From: an uncultured Thermoanaerobacterales bacterium
Lineage (GTDB): Bacteria > Bacillota > Clostridia > Christensenellales > UBA1242
NCBI GenBank assembly: GCA_900557695.1
Contig: USTP01000024.1
Location: 1 to 11,377 of the forward strand
Direction of reading: 5' to 3'
Length of the DNA: 11,377 bases
The notes under the pieces are model-generated. The model saw nothing but the letters and a program-made list of their open reading frames with translations, was not told the DNA's origin and ran no database searches. Positions 1-5,786 of this stretch are shown in pieces. How positions within the stretch are numbered: the first letter of the stretch is position 1; the number at the start of each line of letters is the position of its first letter. The position numbers and the translations under genes were made by a program.

Positions 1-46
1 AGATGACGTCGAGTCTCGTGGGCTCGGAGATGTGTATAAGAGACAG
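1..46. other. Sequencing adapter left on contig end (not genomic)
   Basis: Positions 28-46 are the 19-bp Tn5 mosaic end AGATGTGTATAAGAGACAG, and 13-27 are the Nextera read-2 tail directly before it. Positions 1-4 (AGAT) match the end of the P7 oligo, and the 8 bases 5-12 (GACGTCGA) sit exactly where an i7 index belongs. The whole block is therefore library adapter that was not trimmed. Genomic sequence starts at 47, and the radical SAM gene is cut by the contig end rather than by a biological event. Confidence 0.97.
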
Positions 47-543
47 GTGTATTCCACATTGTTTTCTTTGCATATTCTCATGAAAGCTTCTGATAAATTT
101 TCAATAACATCAAAAGCCATAAGTGGCTCGCCACCAAACCACATAACGTCCATGGCTTTACTGTTTTTTATATGTTCTTTAACAAATTCGATTAACTTGT
201 TTTGATTTTCAACAGACATTTTTCCATTTTTTCTTGATTCAAAACAATATGGACAACGGAAGATACAATTCATAGTTGGGCATATGGTTAATGATAAGTT
301 TAAGTTATCATACTGCATACATTTAAAGTTGTATTTAATAATATCTAATTCATTGTTTGTTTCAACCAAAATGCCTTGCTGAATCAATGAATTAGTAAGT
401 GGCGTTGTTTTGTTATTTCTGACACTTTTTAACATTTGCCTATATTCAATAGGGGATAACTCAACAACGGCATTTGTAAAAGTGTTGTATATAATAAAAT
501 CTTTATTATTTTTTATTTTGATATTGTATCTTGAATAAACCAT
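47..543 (-). CDS. Radical SAM peptide maturase, N-terminal part (truncated by contig end)
   Basis: An open frame of 165 residues runs from the ATG at 543 down to the adapter junction with no stop. After an N-terminal region of about 80 residues comes a radical SAM core with C93-X3-C97-X2-C100 (NCIFRCPYCFE), the cysteine triad that holds the 4Fe-4S cluster and binds S-adenosylmethionine. The GGEPL motif at 137-141 also fits the fold. The N-terminal segment, with its NTFTNAVVEL stretch, resembles the leader region of SPASM-type peptide maturases. A C-terminal SPASM or Twitch domain would be expected but lies outside the sequence. The start is fixed by AAGGAG at 549-554, 5 nt upstream. The gene lies 60 nt downstream of a small Cys-rich peptide gene, which I infer is its substrate. 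The exact maturase subfamily (sactipeptide, ranthipeptide or other) cannot be decided from this fragment. Confidence 0.9.
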
Positions 544-563
544 AAAAACTCCTTAAAATGCAA

Positions 564-595
564 AGATTGAGAATGTGGGTGGGCATTCTCAATCT
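564..595 (-). promoter_or_regulatory. Strong hairpin between peptide gene and maturase gene
   Basis: GATTGAGAATG (565-575) pairs perfectly with CATTCTCAATC (584-594). An extra A-T pair at 564/595 and a T-G pair at 576/583 leave a 6-nt loop. In the minus-strand transcript it lies 8 nt after the peptide stop codon and about 10 nt before the maturase ribosome binding site. The bases that follow are U-rich but interrupted (UUUGCAUUUU), so it could be a leaky terminator or a 3'-end stabiliser. Either would yield more peptide mRNA than maturase mRNA. Confidence 0.75.
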
Positions 596-603
596 CTTTA
601 AAA

Positions 604-708
604 TTAGTCAGCCTTGCATCTTTCATGTGAGCAGTGACAATCAGTTGATCTTTCTTTAATTTTTTGATCGAAATGTTTTGTGTTTTTATTGTTTAGTATA
701 ACTCTCAT
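604..708 (-). CDS. Cys-rich 34-aa peptide, likely RiPP precursor
   Basis: A 34-residue gene reads from the ATG at 708 to a TAA at 604-606. The first 20 residues are charged and Cys-free, beginning MRVILNNKNT. The tail STDCHCSHERCKAD holds all three cysteines (C24, C26, C31), so the layout is leader plus Cys core. The start is fixed by GGAGGTGG (712-719), which is close to an ideal Shine-Dalgarno. A longer reading from 786 in the same frame would begin inside the -10 box of the promoter and so could not be translated from that transcript. A radical SAM maturase follows in the same direction, which is the classic context for thioether-linked peptides; that assignment is inference. I do not recognise the peptide as a member of a named precursor family. 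A small regulatory or metal-binding peptide is the main alternative. Confidence 0.72.
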   Translation of the reverse strand: MRVILNNKNTKHFDQKIKERSTDCHCSHERCKAD

Positions 709-711
709 AGT

Positions 712-719
712 CCACCTCC
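712..719 (-). promoter_or_regulatory. Ribosome binding site of the 34-aa peptide gene
   Basis: GGAGGTGG lies 3 nt (5 nt counted from GGAGGT) upstream of the ATG at 708. It is one of the strongest Shine-Dalgarno matches in the window. It decides the start in favour of 708 over the in-frame ATG at 786 and suggests a highly translated peptide. Confidence 0.8.
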
Positions 720-759
720 AATAAATTGGAGCCAATCTTACACCCATTAGTGATTGACT

Positions 760-776
760 TGTTGAGTTACTCAACA
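760..776. promoter_or_regulatory. Perfect 17-bp palindrome at transcription start, candidate operator
   Basis: TGTTGAGTTACTCAACA is a perfect inverted repeat with 8-bp arms around a single central base. It begins about 6 nt downstream of the -10 box of the peptide promoter (782-787), so it covers the predicted +1 to +17. A DNA-binding dimer here would block the peptide operon. It could instead form a hairpin at the very 5' end of the mRNA. No regulator gene is visible in the window. Confidence 0.55.
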
Positions 777-781
777 CGATA

Positions 782-810
782 ATCATATATCATAAGTTAA
801 TATTTGTCAA
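782..810 (-). promoter_or_regulatory. Promoter of the Cys-rich peptide/maturase operon
   Basis: On the minus strand, TTGACA (805-810) and TATGAT (782-787) are separated by exactly 17 bp. This is one mismatch from the sigma-A consensus. Transcription should start near 775, giving a leader of about 65 nt that contains the palindrome at 760-776 and the ribosome binding site at 712-719. Confidence 0.85.
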
Positions 811-822
811 GTTTTGTCCTTG

Positions 823-851
823 TTGACAATATTTAAAGGGTTTGATATAAT
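823..851 (+). promoter_or_regulatory. Perfect consensus promoter of the ABC-F gene
   Basis: TTGACA (823-828) and TATAAT (846-851) have a 17-bp spacer, a full match to the housekeeping sigma consensus. Its -35 box lies only 12 bp from the -35 box of the divergent peptide promoter, so the two polymerases bind back to back. The start should fall near 858, leaving a leader of roughly 14 nt with GAGGTG (862-867) just before the ATG. That is too short for the leader-peptide attenuation found upstream of many antibiotic-inducible ABC-F genes. Confidence 0.88.
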
Positions 852-871
852 ATTTTTACATGAGGTGAAAT

Positions 872-2419
872 ATGTTAGAGGTTAGGAATTTAAGTGTTTC
901 AACACTGGCAGGAAGAAAACTGCTAGAAAATGTAAATTTCACTGCTAATGACGGAGATAAAATTGCAATAATTGGCGAAGAAGGGAATGGAAAAACCACA
1001 CTACTTAAAGTTATTTATAACCGCAGGGCCATGGAAAAAGATTTTATAATTTCGGGCACAATTATAAATAATTCCAACAATGTTGGTTACTTAGAGCAAA
1101 TGCTTGACCCAGCTTGGAATCATCTAACAGCTGTTGACTATTTTTTAAGAGAAACGCCTACTTCTGAGCCTGATTATGAAGTTTACAATGATTTTGGAGA
1201 ATTAGCACAAATTGTTAGCCAGTTTGGTTTAAAAGAGGATTTTCTAGATGGTGTGCAAGAAATAGGAACTCTTTCTGGAGGAGAAAAAGTAAAGCTTCAA
1301 TTAACTAAGTTAATTTATAAAAAACCAAGTCTTTTGCTTTTAGACGAACCTACAAATGACCTTGATATTAGCACGCTTGAATTTTTGGAAGACTTTATAA
1401 ATAAAACCAAAAGCCCAATTATATATGTTTCACATGATGAAACTTTGCTTGAAAATACAGCTAATCACATTTTGCATCTTGAACAAATCAAGAAAAAAAC
1501 AGAGCCAAGGGCAACTTTTGCGGCTCTATCATATGATGACTATGTTTCCACAAGAAGTGCCGCCCTTATAAAGCAAGACCAAATTGCAACTCAGGAGCAA
1601 GCAGAAAGAAAAGAGCAGCTTAAAATAACTAATGAAATAAAGGGAAGAATTCAACAAGCTAATCCTGGTAGAACAAACTCTATGAGAGCGATAATTGCAA
1701 GAGAAGCAAGGTGGGAAAGAACTGAGGTAACTCAGCATACTGACACTGAAGACAGTATTAAAATGCGATTTACAAATACAATTTCTTTGCCTGCACAAAA
1801 AAGGGTTTTAGATTTAAATTTGCCTGTTCTTTCAAACAATGGCAAAGAGCTTGCTAGAAATGTTAAGCTTAGTGTTGTTGGGCCAAAGAAAGTTGTTATT
1901 GTTGGAAATAATGGCTCGGGGAAAAGCACACTTTTAAAACAAATTTATAACTATTACATAGATGGCGATATTAGTGGCATTGAAGTTTCCTATATGCCTC
2001 AAAATTATGAAGATTTTTTAGATTTGGATAAAACACCTCTAGACTATCTTTGCGAAGATGCATCTAAACAGGAAAGTGAACTAACAAGAACTATTCTTGG
2101 TACGCTTAAATTTACCCCTGAAGAAATGCAATCTAAAATTAAAGTTCTATCTGGTGGGCAAAGGGCTAAAATTTATCTAACAAGTTTAATGCTAAGCAAA
2201 AGTAATGTTTTAATACTTGATGAACCTACTAGAAATTTAAGCCCATTATCTAATCCTGTTATACGTGAGTTTTTCAAGTCGTATAAAGGGGCTATAATAA
2301 GTGTTTCCCACGATAGAAAATTTATTTCTGAAGTATTCAATGAAGTTTATGAACTAACGCCAGGGGGGCTTGTTCGAGATGATGATCTTTTAAAAAAAAA
2401 CGATGAACCCGAAGCTTAA
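872..2419 (+). CDS. ABC-F family ATPase (ribosome-associated, two ATPase domains)
   Basis: This is a 515-aa soluble protein with two tandem ABC ATPase domains and no membrane segments, the hallmark of ABC-F factors. These act on the ribosome E site as translation factors or antibiotic-protection proteins. Domain 1 has Walker A GEEGNGKT (35-42), signature LSGGE (134-138), Walker B LLLDEP (155-160) and H188. A charged linker spans about 205-310. Domain 2 has Walker A GNNGSGKS (345-352), LSGGQ (426-430), Walker B LILDEP (447-452) and H480. Both catalytic glutamates are present. In domain 2 the usual SALD-like stretch after DEPT is replaced by RNLSPLSNP. The length (515) is in the range of Vga/Lsa-type resistance proteins and shorter than most housekeeping members, but I cannot assign a drug class. 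The gene is divergent from the RiPP-like operon and could be immunity-related, which is speculation. Confidence 0.92.
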   Translation: MLEVRNLSVSTLAGRKLLENVNFTANDGDKIAIIGEEGNGKTTLLKVIYNRRAMEKDFIISGTIINNSNNVGYLEQMLDPAWNHLTAVDYFLRETPTSEPDYEVYNDFGELAQIVSQFGLKEDFLDGVQEIGTLSGGEKVKLQLTKLIYKKPSLLLLDEPTNDLDISTLEFLEDFINKTKSPIIYVSHDETLLENTANHILHLEQIKKKTEPRATFAALSYDDYVSTRSAALIKQDQIATQEQAERKEQLKITNEIKGRIQQANPGRTNSMRAIIAREARWERTEVTQHTDTEDSIKMRFTNTISLPAQKRVLDLNLPVLSNNGKELARNVKLSVVGPKKVVIVGNNGSGKSTLLKQIYNYYIDGDISGIEVSYMPQNYEDFLDLDKTPLDYLCEDASKQESELTRTILGTLKFTPEEMQSKIKVLSGGQRAKIYLTSLMLSKSNVLILDEPTRNLSPLSNPVIREFFKSYKGAIISVSHDRKFISEVFNEVYELTPGGLVRDDDLLKKNDEPEA

Positions 2420-2450
2420 AGCATAGGCAAAAGCCTGTGCTTTATTTTTT
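2418..2450 (+). terminator. Intrinsic terminator of the ABC-F gene
   Basis: AAAGCATAGGC (2418-2428) pairs with GCCTGTGCTTT (2433-2443) across an AAAA loop, giving 11 pairs with one G-T. ATTTTTT follows. The stem begins inside the stop codon, so the ABC-F gene is a single-gene transcript separate from the operon downstream. Confidence 0.92.
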
Positions 2451-2515
2451 AGCAATTATAATTGTTTTATTCAATATGTCGAGCATATAAAACGCACAAA
2501 AAATCTTGGTAAGCC

Positions 2516-2544
2516 TTGATAGTTTTATTGTTTTTTGATATAAT
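2516..2544 (+). promoter_or_regulatory. Promoter of the mrnC-recR operon
   Basis: TTGATA (2516-2521) and TATAAT (2539-2544) are separated by 17 bp. The predicted start is near 2551, only about 12 nt before the mrnC ATG, so the first gene has an extremely short leader. A second TATAAT lies at 2550-2555 but is too close to the ATG and lacks a -35 box. Confidence 0.72.
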
Positions 2545-2562
2545 CGTGCTATAATTTGAATT

Positions 2563-2955
2563 ATGATACACATAGACAATGAAATTAAAGATGTTAGGAA
2601 CATGCAACCGCTTGTTTTAGCCTTTATTGGAGATGCGGTTCATTCGTTGTTTGTTCGTGAAAAAATGGCAAGCAGGGGCGACTTTAAGGTTAACGAACTT
2701 AATCGCATGGTTAAAGAAAAAGTTAATGCAGGCATGCAGTGCAGGGTTTTTAAGAGGCTAGAGAGCATGTTAACTGAAGAAGAGCATGATGTGGCTTACA
2801 GGGCAAGAAACAGCGTTAAAGGTCAGGGCGCGAAAAACTATTCAGTTGCCGAGTATAACTACGCAACGGCATTTGAAGCACTTATAGGATATTTATATTT
2901 ATCTAATAAAAGTGAAAGGCTTGAATTATTTTTAAATTTATCTATAGGAGAATGA
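2563..2955 (+). CDS. mrnC: Mini-ribonuclease III
   Basis: This 130-aa protein is an RNase III catalytic domain without a double-stranded-RNA-binding domain, as in the Mini-III family. In Bacillus that enzyme matures the ends of 23S rRNA with help from ribosomal protein L3. The family landmarks are IGDAV with the metal-binding D24 and ATAFEALIGYLYL with E105. The start at 2563 places 22 residues before GDA, as in the Bacillus enzyme. No Shine-Dalgarno precedes it and the predicted leader is about 12 nt, so initiation may be leaderless-like. The ATG at 2602 has AGGA only 2 nt upstream, which is too close. It is the first gene of the operon, and the ribosome binding site of rlmB lies in its last codons. 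Confidence 0.93.
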   Translation: MIHIDNEIKDVRNMQPLVLAFIGDAVHSLFVREKMASRGDFKVNELNRMVKEKVNAGMQCRVFKRLESMLTEEEHDVAYRARNSVKGQGAKNYSVAEYNYATAFEALIGYLYLSNKSERLELFLNLSIGE

Positions 2956-2958
2956 GAG

Positions 2959-3684
2959 ATGCAGGCAGAGGGTAAAAATCCAGTAGGCGAGGCGCTAGCT
3001 TCAAGTAAAACAATTGAAAAACTCTTAGTGCAAGATAAGATTGGCGATACAGCTGTTCGTGAGCTTATTAAAAAAGCCAAAGATAGAGGGGTTTTGGTAG
3101 AATTTGTGCCAAAACCAGCGCTAGATAGGCTATCTAAAACTGGGCATCATCAAGGGATTATTGCAATTTTAAGCGAGTTTGAGTACTCTAGTCTTGAAGA
3201 TGTGATAAATATTGAGGGCAAACGCAGATTTTATATTTTGCTAGACAAGATAACAGACCCGCACAACCTAGGTAGTATTATTAGAACGGCAGAGTGTGCT
3301 GGAGTTAGTGCAGTTATAATTCCTGAAAGAGATTCTGCTTTAGTTAACGAAACAGTTATTCGCTCGTCAGCTGGGGCAACAAGCCATGTTAAAGTTTGTA
3401 AGGTTAAAAATATAAATGACGCAATTAGAAAATTGAAAGACAATAATATTTTTGTTTATGTTACCGATATGGATGGAGAGATTATGTATCGCTGTAACTT
3501 AACGGGGGATATTGCTATTGTTATTGGAAGCGAGGGAAAAGGTGTTTCTTCGCTCACAAGGAGCCTAGCTGATGGAGTGGTTGGTATACCAATGTTTGGT
3601 AAAGTTAATTCGCTTAATGCCAGCGTGTCGGCAGGTATTGTGGTTTACGAATCTGTAAGGCAAAGCATTATAAAGGAGAAGTAG
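2959..3684 (+). CDS. rlmB: 23S rRNA 2'-O-ribose methyltransferase, TrmH/SpoU family (RlmB-like)
   Basis: At 241 aa it has the size and layout of RlmB, which methylates the 2'-OH of G2251 (E. coli numbering) in the peptidyl-transferase P loop. An N-terminal L30e-like substrate-binding domain spans about 1-75 (it opens AEGKNPVGEAL). A SPOUT knot domain then carries the three family motifs: NLGSIIRTAE (103-112), IVIGSEGKGVS (187-197) and PMFGKVNSLNASVSAG (211-226). AGGAG at 2946-2950 is 8 nt before the ATG. The mrnC-rlmB pairing upstream of sigH is the usual Bacillota order, which supports RlmB over other TrmH paralogues, though the exact target nucleotide is not provable from sequence. Confidence 0.9.
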   Translation: MQAEGKNPVGEALASSKTIEKLLVQDKIGDTAVRELIKKAKDRGVLVEFVPKPALDRLSKTGHHQGIIAILSEFEYSSLEDVINIEGKRRFYILLDKITDPHNLGSIIRTAECAGVSAVIIPERDSALVNETVIRSSAGATSHVKVCKVKNINDAIRKLKDNNIFVYVTDMDGEIMYRCNLTGDIAIVIGSEGKGVSSLTRSLADGVVGIPMFGKVNSLNASVSAGIVVYESVRQSIIKEK

Positions 3685-3685
3685 A

Positions 3686-4240
3686 TTGAAACATCTAGAT
3701 GAAGAAGAAATTATAAACAAACTTGTAGACAACTATGCTAGCCTAATCCGTGGAATCTGTAGGCGATTTTATTTGGCGGGCGGAACAAGTGATGACCTTT
3801 ATCAAGAGGGAATGATTGGGCTTTTAGAAGCGTTTAGGAAGTTTGATGAAAGTAAGGGAACTGTTGGAGATGATTCTTTTAAAAAATTTGCTACCACTTG
3901 CATAAAAAGGCAAATTTTAGATGCTATTAAACATGCAAACACTAAGAAAAATCAGCCCCTTAACAGTTCGCTTCCAATTGTTAGGAAAAATGACGAGGAT
4001 GACGAGTTTGAAATCTCTGAACTTGGTCTTGCTGAAGACCCTGAGGAAATTTACCTGTTCAAAGAAAAGCAAGAAGAGAGGCTTAAAAAACTTGCTGAAA
4101 GTTTAAGCGATTTTGAAAAAGTTGTGTTTGAGAACTATTTAGAGGGCTACTCTACGGGCGATATAGCTAAAAAGTTAAATAAAACGCCTAGAAGCATCAC
4201 AAACACAATACAAAGAATAAAATCTAAAGTTAAGGAGTAG
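3686..4240 (+). CDS. sigH: Sigma-70 family RNA polymerase sigma factor, SigH-like
   Basis: This 184-aa protein has sigma region 2 at about 14-84 (LYQEGMIGLLEAFRKFD, then SFKKFATTCIKRQILDAIK) and a region 4 helix-turn-helix at about 137-183 (YSTGDIAKKLNKTPRSITNTI). The acidic linker between them lacks region 3. The SFKKFATTCIKRQI segment and the position right after rlmB match SigH of Bacillota, which drives transition-phase and early sporulation genes. The start codon is TTG at 3686, with GGAG 7 nt upstream (3675-3678). It is 20-30 residues shorter than Bacillus SigH. Co-transcription with housekeeping genes, and the absence of other sporulation genes here, mean that a sporulation role is not shown. 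Confidence 0.85.
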   Translation: MKHLDEEEIINKLVDNYASLIRGICRRFYLAGGTSDDLYQEGMIGLLEAFRKFDESKGTVGDDSFKKFATTCIKRQILDAIKHANTKKNQPLNSSLPIVRKNDEDDEFEISELGLAEDPEEIYLFKEKQEERLKKLAESLSDFEKVVFENYLEGYSTGDIAKKLNKTPRSITNTIQRIKSKVKE

Positions 4241-4243
4241 ATA

Positions 4244-5782
4244 ATGTATCTTGCACTTTATAGAAAATATAGACCACAAACTTTTGACGAGGTTATAGGG
4301 CAGGACCATATTATTCAAACGCTTAAAAATCAAATTATAAGCGATAAGATTGGTCACGCCTACCTTTTCTGTGGAAGCAGGGGAACGGGAAAAACCTCTA
4401 CAGCAAAGATATTTGCTAGGGCTATAAATTGCGAAAATCCTCAAAAAGGGTCGCCTTGTGGAAAGTGTGAAGTGTGCAAAGCTCTTAGCGGGAATAATAT
4501 AGACATTTTAGAAATTGATGCTGCTTCTAATAATGGTGTAGATGAAATTCGTGATTTAAGAGAAAAAGTGAAGTATCCTCCAGTTAATGGAAAGTATAAG
4601 GTTTATATTGTAGACGAAGTGCACATGCTTTCGCCAAGCGCATTTAATGCTCTTTTAAAAACTCTGGAAGAGCCACCATCGTATGCAGTGTTTATTTTAG
4701 CTACAACCGAGGTTCACAAGCTTCCAGCTACAATTCTTTCTAGATGTTTAAGGTTCGACTTTCAACTTGTGTCACTGGCTGGGCTTTGCGGAATACTTAG
4801 AGATACTTTTAAAAAAGAGGGTATTACTGCCGAAAAAGAAGCAATAGAAGTTATAGCGAGGGCTGGGGAAGGTAGTGTTAGAGATACGCTTAGCATTGCC
4901 GATAGATGCATCTCATATTCTGGGGCAAATTTAACTTATAAAAGTGCAATGGAGATTCTTGGCACAACCGATAAAGAACACTTGTGCGAAATTGCGAACA
5001 TGATACTAGCAGGAAACCTTGGTGGTTGTTTAAAAGAACTAGACAAGGTTTTGGCTAGTGGCAAAACTCCGCTAGTTTTAAGTAAAGACCTTATAGCGTA
5101 TTTCCGCGACCTTTTAGTTATATCTACTTTAAAAAAAGAAGCAAAAACTATGGTTGTGGCAACTGAAGAGATGTTTGCTAGAATGGAAAAACAGAGTGAG
5201 GATGTTAACTACGATAGAATTATTGCCACAATCTTTTCACTAAGTGAAGTTGAGGCAGAACTAAGATATAGCGTGAGCCCAAGGCTTGTTTTAGAAACGG
5301 CAATAGTGAGAACGCTTGAGAGCGTGAGTTTAGAGGCTAGAGTTGAGCGATTAGAAAAAATGCTTGCAGAGGGAGGGCAGATGGCCAAAGGGGCGCTGTT
5401 AGAGAATAAAAATGCACAAGCTCCCATAAGTAGCAACGCAGATATTATAGCTCCCAAAAACAATGAAAGTGAGAATGCTATTGGTGGCGAGCTACTTGGC
5501 AAACTGCTCGCATATTTGAGGGAACACAAAGATATGAGCCTATTAAGTTGTATTAGGCAAGTTAAGAAAGTTGATGTTAAGAATAAAACGGCGGTGTTTT
5601 ATGTTGAAGACAAAATAACTCTTGATGTTGTTTTAAGAGATAAGTATAGGCCAATTCTAGATTCATTTTTTGATAACTTAGGGTTAACATATGTGTTTAA
5701 AGTTGAAGAAAAGAAAACCAGTGGTGGAGATATTGATGCATTATCTTCGGCGTTAAATGGGAATCTAAAGATAAAGGAGTAG
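4244..5782 (+). CDS. dnaX: DNA polymerase III subunit gamma/tau (clamp loader ATPase)
   Basis: This is the ATPase of the replicative clamp loader, which opens and closes the beta clamp on DNA. The AAA+ core shows RKYRPQTFDEVIGQ (7-20), Walker A GSRGTGKTS (44-52), a zinc site C63/C72/C75/C78, Walker B IVDEVHML (122-129), the arginine-finger SRC (166-168) and sensor 2 GSVRDTLS (210-217). The collar domain follows to about 370. A short linker rich in Ala, Asn and Ser (about 375-415) leads to a C-terminal domain of about 90 residues. At 512 aa it is shorter than E. coli tau but similar to many Bacillota DnaX. AAGGAG at 4232-4237 precedes the ATG by 6 nt and abuts the stop codon of the sigma gene. 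Confidence 0.97.
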   Translation: MYLALYRKYRPQTFDEVIGQDHIIQTLKNQIISDKIGHAYLFCGSRGTGKTSTAKIFARAINCENPQKGSPCGKCEVCKALSGNNIDILEIDAASNNGVDEIRDLREKVKYPPVNGKYKVYIVDEVHMLSPSAFNALLKTLEEPPSYAVFILATTEVHKLPATILSRCLRFDFQLVSLAGLCGILRDTFKKEGITAEKEAIEVIARAGEGSVRDTLSIADRCISYSGANLTYKSAMEILGTTDKEHLCEIANMILAGNLGGCLKELDKVLASGKTPLVLSKDLIAYFRDLLVISTLKKEAKTMVVATEEMFARMEKQSEDVNYDRIIATIFSLSEVEAELRYSVSPRLVLETAIVRTLESVSLEARVERLEKMLAEGGQMAKGALLENKNAQAPISSNADIIAPKNNESENAIGGELLGKLLAYLREHKDMSLLSCIRQVKKVDVKNKTAVFYVEDKITLDVVLRDKYRPILDSFFDNLGLTYVFKVEEKKTSGGDIDALSSALNGNLKIKE

Positions 5783-5786
5783 AAAG

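Noticed and set aside
604..786. A 60-aa reading of the Cys-rich peptide gene starting at 786
   Set aside because: Its ATG lies inside the -10 box of the peptide promoter and has no ribosome binding site. The ATG at 708 has GGAGGTGG and gives a normal precursor length.
1529..1929. Minus-strand open frames opposite the ABC-F, dnaX, rlmB and recR genes
   Set aside because: They have no ribosome binding sites or recognisable motifs and lie fully inside well-supported genes on the other strand.
2391..2416. Run of nine A near the end of the ABC-F gene as a programmed frameshift site
   Set aside because: It would alter only the last few residues just before the terminator; homopolymer runs are expected in such AT-rich DNA.
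2453..2464. Perfect palindrome CAATTATAATTG after the ABC-F terminator
   Set aside because: It is short and almost all A/T, is not placed at a promoter element, and is likely by chance.
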